A DNA stretch of 6,984 nucleotides from Chitinophaga pinensis (GCA_945870115.1 CAMBRH010000185.1:1-6984), one strand, 5' to 3'. Shown: positions 1-6,348, counted from the stretch's first letter. The notes: a model not told the origin generated them from the letters alone. Translations and numbers: made by a program.

Positions 1-75
1 TATTTCATTAAATCCATCTTTTCCATTTGCAATATCTTGCAAAATTTCTTTAATTTGTTCTTGTGTAAAGTTCAT
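1..75 (-). CDS. IS256-family transposase, N-terminal 25 residues (partial)
   Basis: The start codon is the ATG read at 75-73 on the minus strand, and the frame stays open to the window edge. The peptide begins MNFTQEQIKEILQDIANGKD and then reads GFNEI. A short helical leader of the type FTxEQIxEI...GxxGFNxxL is familiar from IS256-family (Mutator-like, DDE) transposases, which cut and paste DNA using a DDE catalytic triad. The triad lies far beyond this fragment and cannot be checked. The gene sits just inside the terminal inverted repeat and reads away from it, the normal IS256 arrangement. With only 25 residues the family call depends mostly on the adjoining repeat. Confidence 0.65.
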   Translation of the reverse strand, partial: MNFTQEQIKEILQDIANGKDGFNEI

Positions 76-92
76 ATTTGCGTTTTAATATG

Positions 93-112
93 TTGCAATT
101 TTAAAATTACAA
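93..112. repeat. Near-perfect 20-bp palindrome in the transposase leader
   Basis: The bases TTGCAATTTT / AAAATTACAA form two 10-bp arms with no spacer and a single mismatched pair (C at 96 against A at 109). It lies between the terminal inverted repeat and the transposase start, where an operator or a transcript hairpin limiting transposase expression could sit. The site is so AT-rich that chance symmetry is possible. Confidence 0.4.
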
Positions 113-148
113 AATATTTACTTTACACACTTTTTTAGGACAGTATCA

Positions 149-571
149 AAAAAAGGCGACAAAGTCGTCCAAACCACCATTCGCTCCATACCAATTTACC
201 GCAACTTCGTAGAAAACCTACCTTACAATCCCAAGCTCAAATTTTTACTAAAAGAAAAAAGAAAAGCTGGGATTTTAGGCGAAGTAATTTTTTGGATGCA
301 AGTTCATAAACGAGTATTTCACAAAATTGATTTTGATAGACAAAGAATTATCGGAAATTACATAGTCGATTTTTATGTCAAAACTCTTGGCTTAGTTGTT
401 GAAATAGATGGAAGTAGTCATGATGATAAAATAGAATATGATAGAATTAGAGAAGAGTTCTTAATAGCACAAGGGTTAAAAGTTTATCGCATTCAAGATT
501 CAGATGTGAAACTCAATTTAGCTCATGTGATGCAAGATTTAGAAGAGTATATTATTAAAGAGTTTGGGTAG
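149..571 (+). CDS. DUF559 endonuclease-domain protein, 5' end cut off by the IS insertion
   Basis: The frame is open from the IS junction to the TAG at 569-571 and encodes 140 recognisable residues. It matches the DUF559 family of small Vsr/restriction-endonuclease-fold proteins. Visible landmarks, counted from position 149, are LPYNPKLKFLLKEKRKAG, then GILGEVIFW with the conserved Glu at about 45, FDRQRIIGNYIVDFY with Asp at about 74, and VVEIDGSSHD with Glu85, Asp87 and His91. DUF559 proteins are usually about 115-140 aa, so almost the whole protein is present, but no ATG, GTG or TTG occurs in frame between the junction and ATG 296. Starting at 296 gives 91 aa and drops the Glu45 segment, probably leaving the nuclease inactive. 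The natural start was presumably lost or separated by the insertion. The 150-240 stretch uses more C-ending codons (GTC, ACC, CGC) than the neighbouring genes, which hints at separate ancestry. The DUF559 call is secure; whether any product is made is doubtful. Confidence 0.8.
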   Translation, partial: KKGDKVVQTTIRSIPIYRNFVENLPYNPKLKFLLKEKRKAGILGEVIFWMQVHKRVFHKIDFDRQRIIGNYIVDFYVKTLGLVVEIDGSSHDDKIEYDRIREEFLIAQGLKVYRIQDSDVKLNLAHVMQDLEEYIIKEFG

Positions 572-575
572 GGTT

Positions 576-608
576 TAAATTATGTTGCACTTTGTACAAC
601 ATAATTTA
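576..608. terminator. 12-bp perfect inverted repeat between convergent genes, possible bidirectional terminator
   Basis: TAAATTATGTTG at 576-587 is exactly complementary to CAACATAATTTA at 597-608, with the 9-nt spacer CACTTTGTA. Two further inner pairs are possible across a single C-A mismatch. It begins 5 bp after the stop of the DUF559 gene and lies downstream of the stop of the opposing lipoprotein gene, so a hairpin here could end transcription from both sides. The stem is AT-rich and no U-tract follows it on either strand, so it is not a classical intrinsic terminator. Confidence 0.4.
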
Positions 609-680
609 CCACCCCGTCCTGCGGACACCCCTCCAGTGGAAGGGAATTGAAGTTCATAGATTTGCCATAACTTCAAATCT
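609..680. repeat. GC-richer hairpin-forming intergenic element, probable dispersed (REP-like) repeat
   Basis: Base composition changes abruptly here to a C/G-rich block within an AT-rich window. It contains the hairpin GTCC-TGC-GGAC (616-626), then an imperfect hairpin in which CCC and TCC (628-634) face GGA and GGG (638-644). After these come two competing inverted repeats: TTGAAGTT (647-654) with AACTTCAA (669-676), and AGATTTG (658-664) with CAAATCT (674-680). The second arms overlap, so only one of the two can form at a time. My recollection is that similar blocks (ACCCCGTC...GACACCCCTCC...GGGAATTGAAGTT) recur between genes in flavobacterial genomes, which would make this a dispersed repeat; that cannot be tested from one copy. 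The right edge overlaps the stop codon of the 301-aa lipoprotein gene. Confidence 0.5.
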
Positions 681-1585
681 CATCTTTTCACCTCAATCAA
701 CTTCAAATAAGGGTCTAAAAAAACTTCCACTTTATTTAATTGCACAACATTTTCTGCGTTTCTGCTTGAATATTGATACAAAATATAATAATAAGACAAG
801 TTGTTTTTATCGTCAGAAACTTCTTCCATTTTTTCAAATTTCTCATTCAAAAGATTTTTTGAACTTCCTTGAAAATACAATCTAACATATTCTTTTATTA
901 AATCACTTTTATCTAAACTTCCAATTTTATTGGCAACCTTCATCATTGAAAGCATAAAATTCAAAAATTCTTCTTGCTCTTTTCCAACTAAAGTTTGCAG
1001 TTGAAAATCATAGAAATCGTAAAAAGCTTTTTCAGATTCATCGGCATCATAACCAGGACTTATAAATGATTTTCGGAATTTATATTCAGCATAAAAATTC
1101 ATTAATTTTTTACTGACATTTGCCGATTCTTGAATTTTAAGGGTGTTAATTTTGTTTTGCTGATTCACATAAATTTCAGCATTAAACGCTTCAAAAACAG
1201 AATCTTTCTCAATTCCAAAAACATGATTTTCAACATAATAAATAGAACCAGTGTCTGAATAACAAATATTTTTCTGCATTTGAATTCTTTCCTCTAGTTT
1301 TTTGTCAATAATGTTTTGCTGTTCAAGCTTGTATTTTTTTTCAAAAAGTGAATCTAACGTAAAAAAAGAAGCTGGCTTTAAAACCTTGGAATCTCCAAAA
1401 CCGTAAGATTTATATTTTAAATTTTGAGCTGTAAAATCTGTTGAAAGTGATTCAATTATTACTTGTTTTCTTTCCTTCTCTCTGTCAATCGGAGTTTGAA
1501 TTGGAACATATTTTAATCCACAAGAAGTTACAAAGAAGCTTATAAAACCAATTAAGATTAACCTATGTAATGAAAATCGAAACAT
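680..1585 (-). CDS. Predicted lipoprotein of unknown function (301 aa)
   Basis: I do not recognise the family. Residues 1-21 form a signal peptide (basic start, hydrophobic LILIGFISFFV) ending in V-T-S-Cys22, a lipobox-like site, so the mature protein is probably lipid-anchored at Cys22 on the inner or outer membrane, facing the periplasm or cell surface. The rest is soluble, charged and rich in Lys, Glu and aromatic residues. It has a Lys/Glu-rich, probably helical stretch around 85-105 and no repeats or catalytic motif that I can see. No further membrane segment is visible. The ATG lies 9 bp after the stop of the upstream lipoprotein gene, with no Shine-Dalgarno, so the two are almost certainly co-transcribed, with this gene second. 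The TGA at the 3' end falls inside the hairpin element at 609-680. Co-transcription suggests a shared envelope task, but the sequence does not say which. Confidence 0.8.
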   Translation of the reverse strand: MFRFSLHRLILIGFISFFVTSCGLKYVPIQTPIDREKERKQVIIESLSTDFTAQNLKYKSYGFGDSKVLKPASFFTLDSLFEKKYKLEQQNIIDKKLEERIQMQKNICYSDTGSIYYVENHVFGIEKDSVFEAFNAEIYVNQQNKINTLKIQESANVSKKLMNFYAEYKFRKSFISPGYDADESEKAFYDFYDFQLQTLVGKEQEEFLNFMLSMMKVANKIGSLDKSDLIKEYVRLYFQGSSKNLLNEKFEKMEEVSDDKNNLSYYYILYQYSSRNAENVVQLNKVEVFLDPYLKLIEVKR

Positions 1586-1594
1586 TGATAGGGC

Positions 1595-3040
1595 TTAGAT
1601 TGCTCCAATCGTTTTTTCTAAATCTTTCACATAAACATCAACAACTTGTTTCAAAATGTTTTGATTTGAATTATTTCCTTTCACAATCATTTTTGTACCC
1701 ATGTTATCTGCTTCAATGGTAATGTTTTTCAAAGCATAAAACGCTTTTGCTCCCTCTTGTAAATCCATTGATTTAAGATCCATTCCTTCAAAGTTAACAA
1801 AAGCTGTAAATCCTTTTTTACCAAATTGAGCTGCAAATGCTGGAATATTCAAACTTGAAGCTGTTGTTTTTCCAGAAGAAATAGTAATTTCTTTTTCGTT
1901 TAACTGAACTTTCATTCCATAAATATCAGAGTTATTAGGAAAAAAGGCTTTTAACATTTCACTTACTTCTTTTCCTTTATTTCCAAGTCCAATGTGGATA
2001 TTCGCTTCTGGAACCAAACTTCCATCTTTCATCATATCCCCAAGCATCAACATTCCAATTTTCCCATTCAATAAATTTGTCAAAGGTTTATCGCCTAAAG
2101 TTGACATCGCCATTTGAATTTGAAAAGTTGATTTAGTTAATTCTCTTTTAAAATCTGGTGCAAAATCATCTAAAAACGATTCCATTTTTTGCATATTCAT
2201 ATTAAACGCTAAACCAATTCGCGCATTTCCTTTTCCAAGTTTGGATAAGATTGTTGCTTGTGGATCTTCCTCAAAAAACATGCGATCCATCAATTCTTTA
2301 GAGAATAAATTTTTAGATTCAAAAACCGCTTGACCTTTTTCAAATGAAACTGTAGATTGAATATATGAATCGTTTACCATTGCCTCCAATTGTTTCTTTT
2401 TGTCTTTAGGTAAATTTGACAACGAAGTATTTGAACTTGTATATAAATTTTGCATGCTAACACCAAAAATCATGTCGCCTTTTGCACTTAAAATTTCTTG
2501 CACTTTTCCTTCAGATAAATCGTTCTCTGATTTTTCAAAAGCGTCTTTCAAAGCAGTTTTTCCTTCGTAATTTCCGTTTCTTGTAATAAAAACCGCAACA
2601 TTTTCTTTTATTCCGATGCTTACATCATTATCTTGTGTGTATTTCATACCGCTTTCTTCCTGCATCATCAAGCCTAAAGACGTGATTTTACTTGCCAAAG
2701 AATCGGCATTTTTTACTTTCATAAAAGCAACTACATTTGCTGGATTTCCTTCTTTATCAAAAGGTCCCTCCATCGCAAAATGAACACTTTGACCTAAATC
2801 CAAAGCACTTTCATAAGCTTTCATTTCACTTACTAATAAAACCGAAACTTTAGGAACGTTTTTATAATCTGCTTTTTCTAAAATTTGTTTCACGTCAATT
2901 TTTCCAAAAACAACAACTTTTGAATTGTCTTTTATGTAAGCCGAAAGATATTCTGCTGAAGTTCTATTTTTTGAGTCACTTGAACAAGAAGCAACGAAAA
3001 ACAATAAGATAAGTGCGAAAAAAATGGTTTGCTTTTTCAT
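1595..3040 (-). CDS. DUF4836-like lipoprotein (481 aa)
   Basis: Residues 1-18 are a clear lipoprotein signal peptide (MKKQ, then a hydrophobic core) ending in V-A-S-Cys19. The Ser/Asp-containing stretch after the cysteine (SSDSKN) faintly resembles the lipoprotein export signal that sends some Bacteroidetes lipoproteins to the cell surface, but this is only suggestive. The mature part is about 460 residues. Near its start it has a segment (about 30-55) reading SAYIKDNSKVVVFGKIDVKQIL, followed by alternating strands and helices. This pattern, and the length, resemble DUF4836 proteins, which are Bacteroidetes envelope lipoproteins of unknown function; I hold the family call at moderate confidence. 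Methionine is frequent in the middle region (about 265-345). It is the first gene of a two-gene operon and its promoter is probably at 3092-3119. No enzyme motif is seen. Confidence 0.75.
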   Translation of the reverse strand: MKKQTIFFALILLFFVASCSSDSKNRTSAEYLSAYIKDNSKVVVFGKIDVKQILEKADYKNVPKVSVLLVSEMKAYESALDLGQSVHFAMEGPFDKEGNPANVVAFMKVKNADSLASKITSLGLMMQEESGMKYTQDNDVSIGIKENVAVFITRNGNYEGKTALKDAFEKSENDLSEGKVQEILSAKGDMIFGVSMQNLYTSSNTSLSNLPKDKKKQLEAMVNDSYIQSTVSFEKGQAVFESKNLFSKELMDRMFFEEDPQATILSKLGKGNARIGLAFNMNMQKMESFLDDFAPDFKRELTKSTFQIQMAMSTLGDKPLTNLLNGKIGMLMLGDMMKDGSLVPEANIHIGLGNKGKEVSEMLKAFFPNNSDIYGMKVQLNEKEITISSGKTTASSLNIPAFAAQFGKKGFTAFVNFEGMDLKSMDLQEGAKAFYALKNITIEADNMGTKMIVKGNNSNQNILKQVVDVYVKDLEKTIGAI

Positions 3041-3091
3041 TTTGTATATTTAATGGTTAATTAGTAAATTACCTTTTTTGGTTTATGTATT

Positions 3092-3119
3092 CAAAACTAA
3101 ATATAATTTTTGAATCAAA
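3092..3119 (-). promoter_or_regulatory. Bacteroidetes-type promoter for the lipoprotein operon
   Basis: On the minus strand a -33-like TTTG (3119-3116) and a perfect -7 box TAGTTTTG (3099-3092, consensus TAnnTTTG) are separated by 16 bp, slightly short of the usual spacing. Transcription would begin near 3086 and leave a leader of about 45 nt before the ATG at 3040. Confidence 0.55.
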
Positions 3120-3147
3120 TTAAAATAATTTTGTTTTTTAAACAATC

Positions 3148-3179
3148 TTTGTATTAAATTAACAGAAAAACTAACCTTT
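3148..3179 (+). promoter_or_regulatory. Weak promoter candidate for the DUF2809 gene
   Basis: TTTG at 3148-3151 and TAACCTTT at 3172-3179 are 20 bp apart, the right spacing for a Bacteroidetes promoter. The -7 box departs from TAnnTTTG at two positions. It would give a leader of roughly 30-35 nt before the ATG at 3220, and no better candidate is seen in the intergenic region. Confidence 0.3.
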
Positions 3180-3183
3180 TCTG
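3163..3183. repeat. 7-bp inverted repeat in the divergent intergenic region
   Basis: CAGAAAA (3163-3169) and TTTTCTG (3177-3183) are exact inverted copies around a 7-nt spacer. The site covers the candidate -7 box of the DUF2809 gene and lies upstream of the lipoprotein operon promoter, so it could be an operator. It could equally be a small transcript hairpin, since a run of T follows at 3186-3190. AT-richness makes chance a real alternative. Confidence 0.3.
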
Positions 3184-3219
3184 CGTTTTTATCGTTATAC
3201 AACTATTATACCGCTTTTA

Positions 3220-3600
3220 ATGAACAGTCGCTTTTCAAAATTACATTATAAAGTTTCAACAGTCATTTTATTGCTTGTTGAAATTCTCATTGCTCTTTTT
3301 GTTAATGATCAAATTATTAGACCTTATATAGGTGATGTTTTGGTTGTAATTTTAATTTATTGCTTTATCAAATCTTTTTGGAATTTTCCAGTTTTCAAAA
3401 CAGCTATTTCAGTTTTATTTTTTTCTTTTTTTGTAGAAGTTTTACAATACTTAAAGATTGTAGAAATATTAGGTCTACAAAACTCCAAAACGGCCACAAT
3501 AATTATCGGTCATGCTTTTTCTTGGATTGACATTTTGTGTTACATCGCAGGAATTGGAATTGTTTTAATTGTTGAAAAAATAAAAGCAATAAAACAATAA
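3220..3600 (+). CDS. DUF2809 family integral membrane protein (126 aa)
   Basis: This small, very hydrophobic protein has four likely membrane segments at about residues 12-28, 38-53, 60-78 and 104-120. The family signature is visible: IIRPYIGDVLVVILIYCFIKSF (about 32-53), FFVEVLQY with conserved Glu73 and Gln76, and an FSWIDILCYIAG segment (about 100-111) with Asp104. These conserved polar residues inside or next to membrane segments are characteristic of DUF2809, a family of unknown function with this length, so the gene is complete. ATG 3220 is the first possible start after in-frame stops and gives a normal N-terminus (short polar leader, then helix 1). It is transcribed away from the lipoprotein operon and is followed, after 144 bp, by a separately promoted gene. 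The family call is confident; a biochemical role is not known to me. Confidence 0.85.
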   Translation: MNSRFSKLHYKVSTVILLLVEILIALFVNDQIIRPYIGDVLVVILIYCFIKSFWNFPVFKTAISVLFFSFFVEVLQYLKIVEILGLQNSKTATIIIGHAFSWIDILCYIAGIGIVLIVEKIKAIKQ

Positions 3601-3675
3601 GTAATTTTTCTCCATATAAGGAATAAAAGAATCATATAAGTTTATTGATGTTTTCTTAAATGCTAAAATTACTGT

Positions 3676-3711
3676 TTGCACAAACATTTTTGTATTTCTT
3701 GTAACTTTTTG
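3676..3711 (+). promoter_or_regulatory. Promoter for the DUF5686 gene; fixes the TTG start
   Basis: TTG at 3676-3678 and TAACTTTTTG at 3702-3711 are separated by 23 bp, the upper end of Bacteroidetes -33/-7 spacing. The -7 box has TAnnTTT followed by extra T before G. The surrounding TTGTAACTTT (3699-3708) is repeated exactly at 6322-6331, in the promoter of the toxin-antitoxin pair. Transcription would start near 3716, about 30 nt before TTG 3745, and would exclude any start further upstream. Confidence 0.5.
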
Positions 3712-3744
3712 TACTTTTATCAGTCTTATCGAAAAATACTTAAT

Positions 3745-6255
3745 TTGAAAACAACAATTCTTTCGCTTTTTCTACTTTTAAATTCAATCGCTTTTTCTCA
3801 ATCATTGAAGGGGAAAATTACAGATAACCTTGGAGTTGAGATTCCCTTTGCAAAAATTCGTGTGAATAACACTAGTTACGGAACAGTTGCTAACGCACTT
3901 GGAGTTTTTGTCTTGGAGATGAAAATGGGCACTTATCAAATGCTTGTTTCTGCTCCTGGTTTTGTTTCGAAATTGGATTCCATCAAAATTGATCAAGATT
4001 TTAACACTTTTGATATTACCTTACTTCCTGTAGTTCAAGAATTAACTGAAGTAGTTGTACTTTCCCTCACAAAAAAAGAACGTGGAAAAGAAATCATGAA
4101 GGAAGTGATTGATAAACGTTCTTATTTTAATGATTTAATTACAGAATATACCTGCGATACCTATTGCTTTTCTTCCTTGGAAAAAGAGAAAAAAGATACC
4201 ATTTTCAAAGATTCAATCATAGGAAAAGAAAAATTAAATTTAATTGAATGGCGAGCAAAAACTTCTATTGATAAAAACAATCGTTACAAAGATGAATTCT
4301 ATGCCTACAATGATTTCACCGATCCAATGAAAAGTTTTAGAGGTGAAACAACGCAAGTTGGAATAACTTTAGGCACTGGGAATGAAGGTCAAATTGCTCC
4401 AGATGCTAAAGAAGCATCAAACCCATATCTTTTCGTCACAAGTATTAAAGATGCAAATGTAAATATCTTTGAAAATTTACTGGATTTACCAAAGTTAACT
4501 TCAAATCCCATTGTTTCTCCAATGGCTTACAATGCTTTTGTTTATTACAATTTTTACTTAAAAAATTCCTTTAATGACGAAGCGGGAAGATTTTTGTACG
4601 AAATTGAAGTAAAACCAAAATTTGATTACGAAGCATTATTTGAAGGTACCCTTTTTATCCGCGATTCTTCCTGGGAAATTGTTTCCTATGAATTAGGAAT
4701 AAATCCTCATGCCTTGACTTATTTCAAAGAAATAAGAATGGTTTGTGATTACGAAAAAATTGATGGAAGATTAATACCAAAAAGAAGAGAATTTGTTTAC
4801 AACATCAAAGAAGAACGAACAAAAATTAACGGCTTAATTCGCGTTATTCACAGTGATTACACATTTAAAGTTGATGATTCCAAAAAGAATTTTTGGCTCG
4901 AAGCAAGTGTTTATACGGATGATGCTTTTGATAAAGACACTGCTTACTGGAATTCAAAAAGACCATTTACTTTAAAAGATTTAGAAAAAAAATTCATTCA
5001 CGAACAAGACAGTATTATTACTTACCATGAAAGTGATGAATACATGCGTAAAAATGATAGCTTAAGAAATAAAGTTAGATTACTAGACTTAATTTTTAAC
5101 GGTTATGGTCATGTAAATTCCTTCAAAAAATATGAATTTCACGTTGGAGGAATTTTTGAACAAATTGTACCTTTCGGAGTTGGTGGATATCGTCATCGAT
5201 TAAATGTTTCTTATTCTAAAGAATTTAAAAACGGAAAAGCTTTTAGTGTTAATCCACAAATTGATTACGGTTTTTTAAACAAAGATTTAAAAGGAGCCTT
5301 TGGTGGAAGTTACACCTATAACCCTAAAAAGTTTGCAAAAATTGCTTTTGAAGTTGGTGATGTGTATGATTTTATCAATAATTATCAAAACATTACTGGA
5401 ACTTTTTCTCCAGGAAATCGCGTTAGAAACCAAAAATTTGACTTAAGTCATCGTTCTGAAATTATCAATGGCTTATATTTAAAAGTCGGAACATCTTATT
5501 CAAATCGCCAATCAATTGATAGTTTACAATATCCATCATGGGCAAGTTTTGAAAATTTTGGATTCTTTGCAAAACCTTTGCCTTTTGAAGGATACAAAAT
5601 TTTTATGACAACAATTGATTTTGAATATCATTTCAGACAGAAATACATCATGCGAAAAAATAAAAAAATATTGTTGGGAACTCCTTGGCCGGTTTTAAAT
5701 TTACAATATAAAAAAGGTTATCCAGATCTTTTCGGAACACAATCTAATTTTGACTATTTAGAATTTCGTGTAGATGATGTAATCAAATTAAATACTTTCG
5801 GAAACACAGAATTAAAATTTATTTCAGGAATGTTTTTACAAAAACAAGATTTACGCTTAATTGAACACAAATTTTTTAGAACTTCAGATCCAGGTTTTTT
5901 CTCAAATCCATTGAATTCCTTGCAATTATTAGACACAGCTTTAAATACAAATAATTCTTACTTTCAATTCAATTTTATTCACCATTTCAATGGTTTTTTC
6001 TTAAATAAAATTTGGGGAATTAATAAATTAAAACTAGAAGAAACAATTGGAGGAGCGATGTTAATTATTCCTGATGCAAAATTTGCACAAGTAGAATTCT
6101 ATGTTGGTCTAGAACGTAAATTTAGAATTAGAAAAGAAGTTTTCAAAATCGGAATTTATGCCGTAACAGCGGATAACACTTTTGACAAAGCAAATATCAA
6201 TTTTAAAGTTGGATTTAATTTCTACAATGCGTTTTCTGATAAATGGGATTATTAA
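3745..6255 (+). CDS. DUF5686 / carboxypeptidase-regulatory-like domain outer-membrane protein (836 aa)
   Basis: The protein begins with a secretion signal (MKTTILSLFLLLNSIAFSQ, cleavage probably near residue 19). A carboxypeptidase-regulatory-like beta-sandwich follows at about 21-95 (LKGKITDNLGVEIPFAKIRV, then GTYQMLVSAPGF), and ELTEVVV at 99-105 leads into a long DUF5686 region to the C-terminus. The last 350 or so residues alternate short aromatic-rich strands and turns, as in an outer-membrane beta-barrel. The family is typical of Bacteroidetes and its exact role is not established; transport or envelope maintenance is inference. The start is TTG 3745. The open frame reaches back to an earlier TTG at 3676, but the extra 23 residues (Cys/Tyr-rich, no signal-like character) would bury the signal peptide and they overlap the promoter. 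The first in-frame ATG (3919) lies inside the beta-sandwich. The gene seems to be transcribed alone. Confidence 0.85.
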   Translation: MKTTILSLFLLLNSIAFSQSLKGKITDNLGVEIPFAKIRVNNTSYGTVANALGVFVLEMKMGTYQMLVSAPGFVSKLDSIKIDQDFNTFDITLLPVVQELTEVVVLSLTKKERGKEIMKEVIDKRSYFNDLITEYTCDTYCFSSLEKEKKDTIFKDSIIGKEKLNLIEWRAKTSIDKNNRYKDEFYAYNDFTDPMKSFRGETTQVGITLGTGNEGQIAPDAKEASNPYLFVTSIKDANVNIFENLLDLPKLTSNPIVSPMAYNAFVYYNFYLKNSFNDEAGRFLYEIEVKPKFDYEALFEGTLFIRDSSWEIVSYELGINPHALTYFKEIRMVCDYEKIDGRLIPKRREFVYNIKEERTKINGLIRVIHSDYTFKVDDSKKNFWLEASVYTDDAFDKDTAYWNSKRPFTLKDLEKKFIHEQDSIITYHESDEYMRKNDSLRNKVRLLDLIFNGYGHVNSFKKYEFHVGGIFEQIVPFGVGGYRHRLNVSYSKEFKNGKAFSVNPQIDYGFLNKDLKGAFGGSYTYNPKKFAKIAFEVGDVYDFINNYQNITGTFSPGNRVRNQKFDLSHRSEIINGLYLKVGTSYSNRQSIDSLQYPSWASFENFGFFAKPLPFEGYKIFMTTIDFEYHFRQKYIMRKNKKILLGTPWPVLNLQYKKGYPDLFGTQSNFDYLEFRVDDVIKLNTFGNTELKFISGMFLQKQDLRLIEHKFFRTSDPGFFSNPLNSLQLLDTALNTNNSYFQFNFIHHFNGFFLNKIWGINKLKLEETIGGAMLIIPDAKFAQVEFYVGLERKFRIRKEVFKIGIYAVTADNTFDKANINFKVGFNFYNAFSDKWDY

Positions 6256-6324
6256 TGAATTACTTCAAGCAAAATTTTCTTAAAAAAGAATTGATAGAAA
6301 ATAAGAATATTCATTGAACTTTTG

Positions 6325-6332
6325 TAACTTTG
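6325..6332 (+). promoter_or_regulatory. Promoter -7 box of the toxin-antitoxin operon
   Basis: TAACTTTG is an exact match to TAnnTTTG and lies 16 bp before the antitoxin ATG. No TTG stands at the usual 17-23 bp upstream, so the -33 part is degenerate or factor-assisted. The short palindrome AACGTT (6338-6343) between box and start could be part of an autoregulatory operator. Confidence 0.45.
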
Positions 6333-6348
6333 TATTAAACGTTAAAAA

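Larger units (their letters stand above)
1..147 (-). mobile_element. IS256-family insertion sequence, transposase-start end (rest lies beyond window)
   Basis: This is the terminal part of an insertion sequence that continues past the left edge. Read on the minus strand from position 147, the end begins GATACTGTCC, continues with an A-run and reaches TGTGTAAAG around 121-130. This order (ACTGTCC, A-run, GTGTAAA) is the usual layout of IS256-family terminal inverted repeats. About 45 bp further in, an ORF starts and points into the element, as expected for a transposase. The sequence right of 147 reads as a coding frame of an unrelated gene (DUF559), which supports 147/148 as the junction. The other end and the target-site duplication (8-9 bp in this family) are not visible. 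The family assignment rests on the terminal repeat and a short N-terminus, so it is likely but not proven. Confidence 0.72.

Noticed and set aside
592..885. 97-residue open frame on the plus strand
   Set aside because: It starts in the hairpin and repeat block and runs antisense through the end of the 301-aa lipoprotein gene. It has no promoter and no family features; its first 25 or so codons only translate the intergenic repeat.
3601..3672. 8-bp inverted repeat GTAATTTT / AAAATTAC flanking 56 bp
   Set aside because: The arms are far apart and very AT-rich, so chance is the simplest explanation; no duplication or ORF suggests a mobile element.
3676..3744. Upstream extension of the DUF5686 protein from TTG 3676
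   Set aside because: The 23 extra residues are Cys/Tyr-rich, precede a complete signal peptide, and coincide with a promoter-like element.
3802..3996. 64-residue open frame on the minus strand
   Set aside because: It lies wholly inside the DUF5686 gene on the opposite strand and has no sign of being coding.
5754..5936. 60-residue open frame on the minus strand
   Set aside because: It is antisense to the barrel part of the DUF5686 gene and has no independent support.
6277..6291. Possible terminator after the DUF5686 gene (TTCTT / AAGAA)
   Set aside because: It is a five-pair A/T-rich stem without a U-tract, too weak to call.
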